In this document: positions 47,944 through 59,294 of the stretch, one piece after another
Layout: each line of letters begins with the position of its first letter
Numbering within the stretch: the first letter of the stretch is position 1
Source: Elephas maximus indicus
Taxonomy: Eukaryota > Chordata > Mammalia > Proboscidea > Elephantidae
NCBI RefSeq assembly: GCF_024166365.1
Contig: NC_064819.1
Coordinates: 111,706,293 to 111,770,292 of the forward strand
Direction of reading: 5' to 3'
DNA length: 64,000 bases
The notes under the pieces: model-generated
Databases searched by the model: none
The model's input: only the letters and a program-made list of their open reading frames with translations
What the model was told of the DNA's origin: nothing
Position numbers and translations under genes: made by a program

Positions 47944-48152
47944 GTGTTGTTATTGTTGTGTGCCATCTTGTCGACGCTGACTTATATGGCCCTATTGATC
48001 AGAGCAGAGCTGCCCCACAGGGTTTCTCAGGCAGGAATCCTTACAGAAGCAGATCACCAAGTCTTTTCTCCTGTGGAGCTGCCAATGGGTTTGAACCCCC
48101 AACCCTTCAGTTAGCAGGTGAGTGTGTAACAATTGCACTACCTAGAGCTCCT
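47944..48152 (-). repeat. AfroSINE (long form)
   Basis: gtgtgccatcttgtcgacgc to cactacctagagctcc with gaatccttacagaagcagat inside. Confidence 0.86.
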
Positions 48153-48285
48153 TCTATGAGTGGCCAAAACCAAACCAAACCCATGTAGCCTTCAGATATT
48201 CCTTAAGCCTTAGGGCAAAATGGCCTGGTGACTTTAGGAGTTGTTCCAAGATTAGAGACAGATTTTCTTCAGTTTGTCCAAATAC

Positions 48286-48492
48286 AGAGCCACCAGTTGC
48301 CATTAAGTTGACTCCGACTCATGGAGACCCTATGTGTGTCAGAGCAGAACTGTGCTCCATAGGATTTTCAATGGCTGATTTTTCCAGAGGTAGATCATTA
48401 GGCCTTTCTCCCAGGGTGCCTCTATGTGGGCTCTAATCTCCAACGTTTCAGTTAGGAGCCTAGTATGTTAACCACTTGCACCCAGGGACTCC
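48286..48492 (-). repeat. AfroSINE (long form)
   Basis: ccattaagttgactccgact, gctgatttttccagaggtag, gcacccagggactcc. Confidence 0.86.
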
Positions 48493-48506
48493 ATTATTAT
48501 CATTGC

Positions 48507-48712
48507 TGTTGTCTTTGTTGTTGCTGTGTGCCATCAAGTCAATTCTGACTCATTGCAACCCTATTAGACAGAGTAGAACTGCTCCACAGGGTTTCCTAGG
48601 CTGTCATCTTTATAGGAACAGATCTCCAGATCTTTTCTCCTGTGGAGCCACTTCATGGATTCGAAGTGCTGACCCTTTCATGTAGCAGCTGAGCACTTAA
48701 TCATTGTGCCGC
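48507..48712 (-). repeat. AfroSINE (long form), adjacent copy
   Basis: gtgtgccatcaagtcaattc, ggattcgaagtgctgaccc, gagcacttaatcattgtgcc. It follows the previous copy within about 15 bases. Confidence 0.86.
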
Positions 48713-49335
48713 AATGACTATTATCATTAATTAATAAACTGGAGGGTGGAGAGCTTCAGATAAGATCTCAGATCTAACACAAAAGGAACAAGATTGGATA
48801 CTGACATAAAACAGTTCAGACAAACAAGTCTACAGAGAGAGAGATGTTAAATCCAGAGATACAGAGGTAGATAATATAGACATAAACCTGGATACAAAGG
48901 ATGAGAAGCGAGAAGAACAGTCACCAAGAGAAGAGACACAGAAATGAGAAGCTCCAAGTCAGACCTCAATGCAAAGTCAATGACCTCAATCTTAGCTCTC
49001 TGCTGAAGACAGAAAGGAAAGGAAGGTGGAGACAAGCTTTTCTGCAGGCAGAAGATGCCATGGGGTGGCATCATCAGGCTCATTCCCTCTTGGGACTTCT
49101 GCTGCAAAGACCTTGTCTGCAATCCAAGCATTGATACCTGTATGCATGTTTTTGGATTTTCACTCTAGAGTGGCTAAGCTGGAGCTGACATCAAGCCTAG
49201 TGCTTTTTCACAGTCTGAAGTCCAGAAAAAAACAGCCACCTGACATTTCCTTCTCCATCCACCCCATCTCCCATTTTTACTTGGCCCAGAGGCAAAATTC
49301 TATTTGCAAAATGGCTTATCATCTAACACGCTCAC

Positions 49336-49539
49336 CTGTAATGTTTATTTTCCCCTTCTGCTTCCATTCTATGTTACTCCAATTAGCTTTCTTCTCACTG
49401 CAGCATTTCAGAGATATAGGACTATTGTCACACATCACCTTCATTTCTTCATTTGCCGAAATTCCAATGGCAGTAACATTTATTCTTTTCCTGGACTCAT
49501 ATTCAAAAATATCTAATGTCAGTTTGCAAATATATTCAC
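49336..49539 (-). CDS. ADGRF5: ADGRF5 exon: Ig1 end and Ig2 start
   Basis: 204 bases, phase 1-1. The acceptor is tatgcag and the donor gtgagc. The peptide opens EYICKLTLDIFEYES, closing Ig domain 1, then enters a second domain with MKVMCDNSPISLKCC and WKQKGKINITG. The CC pair is a GPR116 feature I recall in the human protein. NVT, NWS and NIT are potential glycosylation sites. Confidence 0.92.
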
Positions 49540-50089
49540 CTGCATAGAACACACAAAGTCATTTATTATTACTGCATGTAAGTACATCCTCATTTCATCT
49601 GTCATGACTATTTATATGAAGCTTCATTTTCAAAAGCCATCTGACACCTGGTCTAAACAACCCTCAAGCAACATTCAGGACGTGCAGAGGGTCAATGTAG
49701 ATATTTCTGATGCCACAATGTAAAGAGTAGAACTATTTCTTAAGGAAAAAGCAGAAGCCTCAGGAACTTTGCTAGTAAGAAAAAAAGTGTGAGAACGGAA
49801 GAGGCAGAAAGGGAAAACTGGAAAACCATGGAGAATTAGAAGATCGTGGATCCTATTTAACTTTGTGGCAAAATCAGAATCTACAAAAATGTGACAAGAC
49901 TATGTGTCGGCAACCCATCTTTTCATGCTCAGAAAGAGAGATGGCCCTGCTGACACCTGGGTTTCAATGGGGTTATTACATTCTAGAATGTCAGGTTCAT
50001 CACCGGCTTCAGAGAAGAACTAAGACTTAGGCTTCTGTGGTTGCTGAAGTTGGGGGTGGAGCCGGGGGAGGCAGGAGGGAGAGATTACC

Positions 50090-50640
50090 GAGGGGTACAA
50101 GAAAACTTTTGGAGGTATAGATATGTTTACTATCTTAATTATGGTGGCAGTTTTACAGCTATATACAAATTTCGAGACTTATTTAATTGCATACTTTAAA
50201 TATGTACAGTTTACTGTCTCAATTATATCTTAACAAAAACAACAAAAAAGCTCTGCTTTTTGTCTCTACTTCTAACTGATAGGTCTTGGTAAATGTGGAA
50301 AGCTGTATTTGTGTCCCTAATTTTGCTTGACTCATATATCACAGGATTGATTTTCATTTTTGAAAAATTGAGCCAGGAGACTTCTTTTTGAAGACGGCAA
50401 AACTCTATACATGAAGGCAGTGAGACTATTAAGCCTGATAGAACAATGGCAGACACATGATGGAATGCATTGGCCAAAACCCATAGAACTGTACAACATA
50501 AAGAGTGAACCCTAATGTAAACTATGGACTTTGGTTAATAATAATGTATCAATATTGGCTCATCAGTGGGACAGCAGCGGGTATAGCACTCTCTATGCTT
50601 GGTAATTTTTCTGTAAACCTAAAATGTCTCTAAAAAAAAT
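50090..50640 (+). repeat. L1M-type LINE 3' fragments, sense
   Basis: The block from ccatagaactgtacaacata through gtaaactatggactttgg to ctgtaaacctaaaatgtctc and an A-run is a classic old L1 3' end. 50090-50250 looks like a second piece. Confidence 0.65.
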
Positions 50641-51081
50641 TATGTTGAAGTCCTAACCCTTGTGTCTGTAAAGATGGTCTTGTTTGGCGTTAGGAGTTTT
50701 TTTTGTTATCTTAATGTGGTCATACTGGAGAAGGTGGGCCTTACACCTAATCACTCTGAGCGATGCCTTATAAAAAGAGCAGAATAGACACACCGACACA
50801 CAGACACAGAGGAAAAACAGATACCATGTCACAATGGAGACAGAAGCATCTACAAGCTCAGGAATGCCAAGGATTACTTTTTTTTTTTTTTTACTGAAAG
50901 CTAAAGAGACAAAGAAGATCTTCCCCTAGAGCGGATGTCCTGAATTCAGACTTCTAGCCCCTGAATAATGAGAAAATAAATTTCCGTTCTTTAAAGCCAC
51001 CCGCTTAAAAAAAAAAAAAAGAATTTTTTTTTCTTTTTTTTTTAGGGGTATTTTGTTATGGCAGCCCCGGGAAACTAAGAC
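50641..51081 (+). repeat. MLT1-like MaLR LTR
   Basis: gaagtcctaacccttgtgtc, gtgggccttacacctaatca, cttctagcccctgaataatg, aaataaatttccgttcttta and an end at ggaaactaagacag. It ends about 50 bases from the donor of the Ig1 exon. Confidence 0.75.
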
Positions 51082-51129
51082 AGATGGCTTTATTCCTTTT
51101 CTCACACAAGTTATTGAATACACACCCAC

Positions 51130-51351
51130 CTGCGTCACCCTGAGTGGCGTTGTGAATGGTGAGACGCGACACGGAAGTCATGTTGTTGAGGACGATGGTG
51201 TAAACAGAGAATCTACTGCTGTTCTGGATGTCGGTGGACCTTTCAACATGATACCAAGACACATTGGAAGATAAAATTTCATTTTCACACATCAGAGTTA
51301 CTGTATCCCCTTCAAAGATGACTTCCGGCATGACAGAAAACTTAGTTTCAT
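51130..51351 (-). CDS. ADGRF5: ADGRF5 exon: first Ig-like domain
   Basis: 222 bases, symmetric phase 1-1. The acceptor is gggtttccag and the donor gtgggt. The peptide begins ETKFSVMPEVIFEGD, has the Ig cysteine and tryptophan (LMC and VSWY), and ends LTIHNATQGDAG. The second Ig cysteine (EYIC) is supplied by the next exon. Potential glycosylation sites include NVS, NSS, NMT and NAT. A MaLR LTR ends about 50 bases past the donor, and a GC-rich triplet repeat lies 60-130 bases upstream of the acceptor. Confidence 0.93.
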
Positions 51352-51409
51352 CTGGAAACCCAGAGAAAAGGTGTTAGAATTCCAAGGGGAAGAAATGTAA
51401 TCACTGTCA

Positions 51410-51482
51410 CTCACCACCACCATCACCGCTGCCGCGGCCGCCACCGCCAGTACCACTGCCACCGCCACCACCACCACCACCA
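51410..51482. repeat. GC-rich (CCACCG)n triplet repeat
   Basis: About 70 bases of imperfect CCA/CCG/GCC triplets including a gccgcggccgcc core. It lies 60-130 bases upstream of the Ig1 exon acceptor. On the sense (-) strand it reads as GGT/GGC repeats with G-quadruplex potential. Confidence 0.88.
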
Positions 51483-51723
51483 GGATCCTAACAAGGTCTC
51501 CACAGCATCTGTGGTGCTTTATATAAAAAGGCAACATGCCCTCAGTAGGTAAAACTAGAGGTGCCTTCAGCAGGAAAAACTAGAGGTGTCTGAGGCCCAA
51601 ATAGTTACCACCTGACACATATAAGGGACATATTCCCACTTTCCCACTTTGGGGTCTTTGCATACTTTAAAGAGTGTACAGTGTTAATAATGGGGATGTC
51701 TAAGGGATCCCTAAGCTATTTTC

Positions 51724-51942
51724 AAGGAGTCTCTGGGTGGGACAAATGGTTAAGCACTGAACTACTAACTGAAAGGTTGGCAGTTCAAACTCACCCAGAG
51801 GCACCTTGGAGATGGGACTGGTGATCTGCTTCCAAAAAGTCACAGTCTTGAAAACCCTATGGAGCAGTTCTACTTTGTACGCAAGGGGTTGCCATGAGTC
51901 AGAATCAACTCAATGGCAACTAATAAAAATGACAACAAAAAG
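51724..51942 (+). repeat. AfroSINE (long form)
   Basis: gtctctgggtgggacaaatg, ggcagttcaaactcaccc, gagtcagaatcaactcaatg. Confidence 0.85.
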
Positions 51943-52149
51943 CTATTTTCAGGACTTCAAAAATCCTGGTAGGTATTGTAATTTACTCATGAAAAAGCCA
52001 CACGAGCTAACTTGAACATCAAGTTTCTTTGCTATTGACTGTAATAATTTCATCTGCGTCTAACCAATCACACTGATACCTCATGCTGTCTGAAAGCTCT
52101 ATGTCTTTGATGAATTAAAAATGAGAAAGTGAATTAATTATTGTTGATA

Positions 52150-52311
52150 AAGTCTGGTGGTGTAGTGGTTAAGTGCTACGGCTGCTAACCAAATGGTCGG
52201 CAGTTCGAATTCGCCAGGCGCTCGTTGGAAACTCTGTGGTGCAGTTCTACTCTGTCCTATAGGGTCACTATGAGTTGGAACCGACTCGATGGCACTGGAT
52301 TTTTTTGGTTT
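52150..52311 (+). repeat. AfroSINE (short form) with target duplication
   Basis: Complete copy. The flank tgataaagtct occurs before the head (52145-52155) and after the tail (52311-52321). Confidence 0.92.
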
Positions 52312-52364
52312 GATAAAGTCTACTTGGGAAAATTTTTTTTTTTCAAAACCTAATACCCATGTGC

Positions 52365-52500
52365 CCTTAAGAATAAGAGCTTTATAGGCAGATCTGGATT
52401 TGATTCCTAGCTCTGTGTCATGTGTAACTGTGTGGCCCTGGGGAACATGCTGAGCCTCAGTTCCCTCATCTGCAAAATATGGGCAGTAAGCTACCCTCGG
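52365..52500 (+). repeat. MIR-like remnant
   Basis: aactgtgtggccctggggaa and ctgagcctcagttccctcat are MIR core features. Confidence 0.6.
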
Positions 52501-52964
52501 AGGTGACTGGGGGGAACAGTAGCTATTGTTATTTTGGCAGGAACGTTCTGGGAAACCACTACACAGATTGTCCTTTCACGGATAAAAATAAAGACACAAT
52601 ATGGCTTATTTTTTATATGTTCTCATGGATGCCCTTTGCTTACATGACATGCAGTTTCTCCCTCTCAGCTGTGTTTCTTGTAGTACGTGTTTCATGAGTT
52701 ATATGTATTGAGGAAATCTGGGGGGCTGGGATAAGGAGGATGTATGAGGCCACTACTGCACGAGGCTTTATGCTCAGCCAGGACCCCCTGTATATTATTA
52801 ACGTGGGAATAAAAACACCACAAGGTTAATTTTAGGTCGGATGATGCTCTAGTTAGAATAGTAGGGCATTTAAATATTTATTACTTTTCTTAGGCCCCTG
52901 ATTAACATAATATTTTTAAAAATTCCATTCAACTATTAGGAAACTGGGCTACCTGTGGAAATTT

Positions 52965-53150
52965 AATATAGCGAACTGGCTTTGAAGTCACACAACCTTG
53001 CGTTACTATGTGCATTTGAGAAGACTATTTACCCTCTCTAAAACTCCATTTCCTCATGTGTAAATTGTAGGTAATAATACCTACCTAATTTTTTAACAGG
53101 GATACATGACTATGAAATAAATGTAACACACTGGACTGAGCATAGAAAAG
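52965..53150 (+). repeat. MIR-like remnant
   Basis: gctttgaagtcacacaacct, aaactccatttcctcatgtg and ggtaataatacctacctaat in MIR order. Confidence 0.6.
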
Positions 53151-53346
53151 AATCAGTAATGGTGTCCCTATTTTCATTATAGTTACCAATAACTATGAAG
53201 TAAACCTGCCAGTGTTTTGGGGACTGCACATAAATTTATTGGGAGCGATTAAAGAAGGGAGTGTTCTGGTAAAGGGACCCTGCTGATTAATCAAACATCA
53301 CCAGAGGATTAATGTTTTACAAAAGAAATGCAACTATTCTGAAGAT

Positions 53347-53538
53347 AGGAGTCCCTGGGTGGTGAAAACAGTTAGTGCTCTCAACTGTTGGAGGTTCAAG
53401 GCCATTCGGCAGGGACTCGGAAGAAAAGCCTGGCAATCTACCTCTGAAAAATCAGCCATTGAAAACCCTACAGTGCACAGTGCTCCTTTGACACTGACGG
53501 AGTTGCCATGAGTCAGAATCAACCGGATGGCAACTGCT
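53347..53538 (+). repeat. AfroSINE (long form)
   Basis: gagtccctgggtggtgaaaa, ctgaaaaatcagccattgaa, gagtcagaatcaaccggatg. Confidence 0.85.
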
Positions 53539-54724
53539 AATTCTGAAGAATGCCATGTGCCCTTTGTGTTTTATAAAGATAGATTAAAAAATAAGTTCCT
53601 GATACCAGCTTATTCATCCAACATTTTTCTTTCTTGCTCTTTCTTCACCTGCCTAACGTATGATTACAATTACAAAAAAAAAAAATCCAGCCACTTGGAT
53701 TTTTTGAGCTATTTATTCTAGGACAACAACTCCAACACCATAGAGAGCAGAATGGTGTCAGAGTTCCCTCACGGAACTGCATGTGACGTGAAGCCTCATG
53801 GACTGGTCTAAGGCTGTGTGTGTCACAGAATCACATTGTGGGGTTTGAAGGAGGGCAGAGATGGGTGTAGCTCCTCTGCAGAAGGATCTGTTGAGTGCTC
53901 TTCTCAATGACTTCGTTGCTCTTTGGCCACATAAGCCAATATTCAAACACTTTTCTGATCTATGCTGTCAGCAAGCACGTTGACATCTGGCTGACAGTTG
54001 GCCACACTGGATCAGTACAACTACTGGATACTTATTCATTTAAATGGTTGGCTGGAACCAGTATGACTGAGATTTTTGGAAAGAGGACTCACAACTGAAG
54101 TTTAACTATGCTAGAGTCTGCTATTCTCCTATGCTCTAAAAGCCATAAATTATAAGAATTTTTCAGGCCAAGGAAGTACATCTGTTGGTTGGCCGTGTAG
54201 CATTAGGGGCTGGGAAGGGAGGGGATTCCTGGGATTGGTCCTGTGTGAGCCCACACTCTTAGGCTACTTATTCCCTTTTCTGTAGTTTTCCGGTTTTTGG
54301 TATTTTCCTGCCCTATCTGAATTTTTATTTTGCCATTTTATCTGGCTTCTGTTGCAGTGTTCTCTTACCATTTTGTATATTTCTCATGCTTTCTTAGCTA
54401 GTTTTATCACTTTAAATATTTTTTAATTGACCTGATGTCTAAAAATATTAGCAGAAAACGTAAACCCCTATAGCAGCCTTTTCATTTTCTTCTCCCACAG
54501 CAGTCCTCATTACCTCCAAAGAGGAGTCTCCGTCACTCCAGAAGCACGGACCTGAGTTACCAGAACACTCACTGACCAATCCCTATCCATCAAATCTCTG
54601 CTTGGCCACCTCTCCTTATTACCGCCCAGGTAATAATAGGCTCACTCACCTACTGACACAACAGAACCCAACTCTGTGCCCCATTTTACAAATGACCCAG
54701 GGTTCTCCCCTTTATCACTGTTTG

Positions 54725-54905
54725 AGAACCAAAGCTGTGGTTCTTAAATTTTCCCATACGTTAGAATCACCTAGAAGGCTTGTTAAAACACAAATTTGTC
54801 TTGTAGGTCTAGGGTTAGCCCCAACTTGCATTTCTAGCAAATTCCCAGGTGGTGCTGATGCTGCTGCTCTGGGGATCACACTGAGAACCACTGCTCTATG
54901 GCAAC
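54725..54905 (+). repeat. MER5A-like DNA transposon
   Basis: agctgtggttcttaaatttt, gaatcacctagaaggcttgt, cccaggtggtgctgatgctg, actgagaaccactgctc. Confidence 0.78.
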
Positions 54906-55215
54906 AATGACCCCTTATTTAATATCAGTACATTTCATGGATATCACAACATCTACCACAATGCTTGTTTGACTTTTTTGGATATTTGCGATCTGATAAT
55001 TTAGGAACTCCATAAACCCACATGACTCTGTGGCCCCCAGTTGCAGTGACATCAGCAGGTTGGCAGACACTGGCCAAAGAGGTGGAGACAGCTTGTCATT
55101 CTCTGTTCCAGAACTGGAGACTCTCTCTCCATGAAGAACAGCTTAATGTAACTGCCTGGGTTTAAGCGTAAGGACAAATACGACTACCATATCTATACAG
55201 AATCTAATAGCTAAA

Positions 55216-55341
55216 ACAATGGACTCAAACATACCAACAATCATGAAGATGGCCCAGGACCAGGCGTCGTTTCATTCTGTTATGTATAAGGTTGCTGTGA
55301 ATCGGAGCCAACTCAAGGACAACTAACAACAACAACAAATA
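55216..55341 (+). repeat. RTE LINE 3' fragment
   Basis: caatggactcaaacatacca, gcccaggaccaggcgtcgtt, then gaatcggagccaactcaagg and a CAACAACAACAA end. The flanks share agaatct. Confidence 0.8.
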
Positions 55342-55381
55342 GAATCTGTGTATAGGAAATATACAGTGAAGTTCCACTTAC

Positions 55382-55524
55382 TACTAGTAGCTGCTTGAAA
55401 GGAACTGTAGTCCATTTTGTAGGTTTGATTGAGGCTCTGTTTTACTTGTTCATTTGCTTTATGCATTGATTCAGGTGATGGTGTTGTTGCAATGACTTCA
55501 AATTGCACAACCACACTTCCAGGC
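55382..55524 (-). CDS. ADGRF5: ADGRF5 exon: end of SEA module with GSVVV cleavage motif
   Basis: 143 bases, entering in phase 2 and leaving in phase 1. The acceptor is tctgtccag. The donor is gtaagt, chosen over an overlapping gtagta because it keeps the frame and restores the residue N at the junction. The peptide starts (R)PGSVVVQFEV and continues to SFQAATS. GSVVV is the SEA autoproteolysis motif. NQT is a potential N-glycosylation site. An RTE 3' fragment (55216-55341) ends about 40 bases downstream of the donor. Confidence 0.92.
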
Positions 55525-56175
55525 CTGGACAGAGACCACTCAGTTCAGAAAAGCAGTAACCAGCTTGGAAGAGTTTAGATCCTTATGGATTATTAGCATA
55601 GAGAAACAAAATAGCAGGAAAAACCTGGGTGGGAACTAAAATTAGCTGGTCATCTCTGCTGGGTTTGCCATGACAGCGCGAAGTGACAATGATAATAAAT
55701 CAGATGAGAGGGAAGAGGGCAAATAGAACCGTGAGTACTAGTCTCCTCACTGAAATAAATGTGTTCTCAAGCTCTAGTTGATAGCCCAGGGCAGGGCTTG
55801 CACACACCAATGTCTGCAGACAGGTAACATCAATGAACAAAGTAGTCAGATGGGGATTCATGAACCGAATCACATTAGCTGGTCACAGGGAGGCAGCCAC
55901 AATGCAGGGCCTACTGATTACTGTCACACAGCTATGCTGGCCCAGGGAAGCCAAAAATCTGGATGTCCCTGGAAACATTCATGATTTTTAAGATTGAGAG
56001 CTAATTTTTGGAAACACTGTGCAAACCTACTCAGGGCTGCCATGTTGTCCAACTCCAGGGAGAGCCACTCACATTGAAACATGCAACTCTGTGGTCCCAG
56101 GTGGCTTGCAAACTTTTTTATAAAGGCATCATTACAATGATATTATTTCATTTTTGTATTTCTGAACTCCCTAAG

Positions 56176-56344
56176 GGAAACCCTGGTGGCATAGTGGTTA
56201 AGTGCTACAGCTGCTAACCAAAGGGTTGGCAGTTAGAATCCTCCAGGCGCTCTTTGGAAACTCTATGGGCAGTTCTACTCTGTCCTCTAGGGTCGCTATG
56301 AGTCGGAATCGACTCAACGGCACTGGGCTTGGTTTTTTGGTTTT
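56176..56344 (+). repeat. AfroSINE (short form) with target duplication
   Basis: Complete copy. tgaactcccta precedes the head (56163-56173) and follows the tail (56344-56354). Confidence 0.92.
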
Positions 56345-56497
56345 GAACTCCCTAAACTAAAAAAAAAAAAAAAAAAGTTATGCTACAGCTATCTTTGTAA
56401 ATTCTTGCATGCATAAAATGAACACAATTCTATTATTGGCTGATTTTTACATAGTCAGCTATTGTTCTCAGTATTTCCTACTCCTTAAGGCCCTACA

Positions 56498-56665
56498 GGG
56501 AGCCCTGGTGGCACAGTGGTTAAGAGCTTGGCTGCCAACCAAAAGATCAGCACTTGGAATCCACCAGCTACCCCTTGGAAACCCTATAAGACAGTTCTAG
56601 TCTATCCTACAGGAGCACTACGAGTCGGAACTGACTCAACAGCACCAAGTTTGGTTTGGTTTCTG
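56498..56665 (+). repeat. AfroSINE (short form)
   Basis: gagccctggtggcacagtgg, gcacttggaatccaccagc, gagtcggaactgactcaaca. Confidence 0.9.
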
Positions 56666-56677
56666 TAAGCCCCTATG

Positions 56678-56875
56678 AAGGAGACCTGGAGGTGCAGTGG
56701 TTATGCACTCAGCTATGAACCGAAAGATTAGTGGTTTGAACTCACCAGCTGCTCCTTGGGAGAAGATATGGCAGACTGCTTCCGTAAGGATTATAGCCTA
56801 GAAAACCCTAAGGGGCAGTTCTATGCTGTCCTATAGGATCTCTGAGAGTTGGAATTGACTCGATGGTAATGGATT
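56678..56875 (+). repeat. AfroSINE (long form)
   Basis: gagacctggaggtgcagtgg, ggtttgaactcaccagctgc, gagttggaattgactcgatgg. taagcccct stands on both sides (56667 and 56876 regions). Confidence 0.9.
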
Positions 56876-57270
56876 TAAGCCCCTGAATCTGGCTTTAGTC
56901 TTCACCTTTATAAACCAAGCATTTCAGATGATGTCCCCAGAGTGTAGTGAGGGGAGGCCAGAAGGGGGCACTTACCCCCAGGCACAAATCCAAGGAAGCG
57001 CCAGACAAGGAGAGGAATGACATTCCAAGGCGCCACAAATATGAAAGGTCCCTGACTGGGGCAGCTGAACAAGACTGGGGGAAGGCGTTTCTGCTGACGC
57101 ATCGCCTCTATCAATGTCTATTCACCTTGAAATTGGGGCTGGGGGGGTGCAACTTAGAGATTGCCCCTGGGCACTTGTTACCTGGATGTCCCTCTCCTAG
57201 TCTCTTCCTCCTTCACTAATGTGTTGGTCCCCACCATCTAATAGAAATAACAAAATTATAGCATTCTTAC

Positions 57271-57329
57271 CTGAACCCTGTTACAGTCACAGACTTGAAG
57301 CCTGATAAAATGCTATAACCTTTCAAGAA
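57271..57329 (-). CDS. ADGRF5: ADGRF5 exon: SEA module, central short exon
   Basis: 59 bases, entering in phase 0 and leaving in phase 2. The acceptor is attttccag and the donor gtaag. It encodes FLKGYSILSGFKSVTVTGF plus two bases of the next codon. The frame agrees with both neighbours, and the order matches the GPR116 SEA module as I know it. Confidence 0.88.
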
Positions 57330-58510
57330 CTGGAAAATAAAATAAGACGAGTGTCATGTATCAAGCAATGGCATGAGAGAAATGCCTAAAGATTTAGATC
57401 AATGAAAAGCTTACATTCTTTATCACCCTGGGTAAAATTTTCTCCTGTGTATTTTGATAGTCCCGACATCAGCATCTTTGAAGAAGTAATTCCTAACTAC
57501 CTATGTCAGCCTGAGTCCTACAAGAAGCTGACACAAGATTTGTTTAGGGTAGAATACATGAAAAACATTTTTTCAGGGTAGAAGAGGAAAGAAAATGGGG
57601 AGCCAGCAGTGGAGGCAGGGAGAGCCATCAGGTCCTGAGCAAAAGAGAAACGGAAGGAAGCTTGGATGATAGCATCCTAGACTGAATGTGGGAAGGTTCA
57701 GTAAGGTCCTCAAAGGAACGCCAGGTCTGGCAGACATGGACCTGCCACACTCATTCATTGGCAGAGAGCAGCAGACGCTGTCACGGATTTCAGAAGCAGC
57801 AGCTGGGACCCTTGGTCAATTGCGTCCCCTATAGTTGGAGGTCTGGGAGGTGCATCCTCATGGCTGCCTCACCATCTGCTCCCTCCCTTGACATAGTGCA
57901 GCATTGCTTAGGTGGATATCGTTGTTATAATATTTTTTTACTCTATTTTGTTTCTCTAAATACCTACCCAACAAGTGATTCTATTTGATTCAAGTCACAT
58001 TTATTGGGTAGTTTTAACGTGCAAAACACAGTGCCAGGTGCCTGGCTGGATGGGGTTCAAAGTTAACATATAACCCTCTCTTTCCCCAAAAGTATAGAAT
58101 TGTCTATGTGTGTGTGGGTAAAGAAGGTTCCTATGCAGTGCAGGACTGTTACATGCCAGATATGCAAATCAGAGGCCCAAGAGCTCTTCTAAATCAGCAC
58201 TTCATCCTGGCACCCATGGAAAAGGGTAATATCTGTGTGGGGCACTAGGCTAAACAGGAGACGGCCCACGGCCTGAGGCAGGGTCTTGGCTGCCAGCAAG
58301 TTAAGGGAAGCCATTATCTCAGCTCACCTGTACTAATTTGTGCCACACCATTTTGGGCACTCTATTCCAAATGAGTTAAGTCAGGCAAAGCTTTTAGGTT
58401 TAAATGAATTAATCCAGCATAAAACACTTAGAACAGTGTCTGGCATACAGTTAACACTCAGGGAATATTATCGGTTTTTATATGAGTCAATTTAAATCTG
58501 TCTTATGTGC
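57330..58510. other. ADGRF5 SEA intron, mostly unassigned
   Basis: Between two SEA exons. Short ancient repeat texture near 57990-58050 and 58380-58470 (agaacagtgtctggcataca). No exon. Confidence 0.4.
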
Positions 58511-58511
58511 A

Positions 58512-58717
58512 AATGGAGTCCCTGAATAGGGGTAAAACAGTTAATGCACTTGCCTGCTAACCAAAAGGTTGGAGGTTTGAGTCCACCCAGAGACGCCTTG
58601 GAAGAAAGGCCTGACGATGTAGTTCCAAAACTGAGCCATTGAAAACCCCATAGCGACAGCTGTACTCTAACACACATAGGGTCACCATGAGTTGGAGTCA
58701 GCTCAAGGGCTATTGTT
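58512..58717 (+). repeat. AfroSINE (long form)
   Basis: gagtccctgaataggggtaa, ggaggtttgagtccaccca, gagttggagtcagctcaagg. Confidence 0.86.
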
Positions 58718-59187
58718 TAAGCGTTAATATTTAGTGGGTTAAGTGCAAATGCCTAGAGCATAGAGTGGTTTGGTGCTCTCTAAGCTCGGTCTTGGGCTGG
58801 TCTCCCTGAAAGATGTTAAAGATCTCTTCGTATAGTATGTGAAGACAAACATAAATGCACCTACTGGCTTCTCCTAGACAAAGTTCTTGGGCCTCTGAAT
58901 AGGTTTCAGTGAGTTGGTGCCACCAAATCTTATCTGAACCAATTCTCCCCTGCGAAGAAGAAGTCTGATCTATAGGTCAAGGTGATGTCAAGTTGCCCAC
59001 TGAACACTGTTACATTTGAGCATTTCCTAATTCACCTTCCCAGTTGTCTACGAATAATTTTAACATCTACATTTATAAATTCTAACAGATCTAAGCAATG
59101 TCCTGACAACTGTCCACTCTAAATGCAAAAAACTCAGCTCAGCCAAAAGAGTTTGCTGGTTAAGAGGCTCCTGGGACCAAAACCTAC

Positions 59188-59294
59188 TGCTATTTCCAAG
59201 TCGGTCTTGTAGGACCTATAGAGGGCAGAGGAAGAGTTCTTCAGGTCTTCTGGGAAGTCCACATTGAGTCTGACTGACATTCTCAGGGTAACAT
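59188..59294 (-). CDS. ADGRF5: ADGRF5 exon: start of SEA module
   Basis: 107 bases, entering in phase 1 and leaving in phase 0. The acceptor is catcag and the donor gtaggt follows GCA. The peptide starts DVTLRMSVRLNVDF and ends SYKTDLEIA, the first beta strand and helix of the SEA module. NSS is a potential N-glycosylation site. The intron separating it from the EGF-like exon is only 127 bases. Confidence 0.9.

Noticed and set aside
51298-51537. Frame encoding a Val/Ala-rich peptide on the - strand
   Set aside because: It is a translation of the GC-rich triplet repeat, not a gene.
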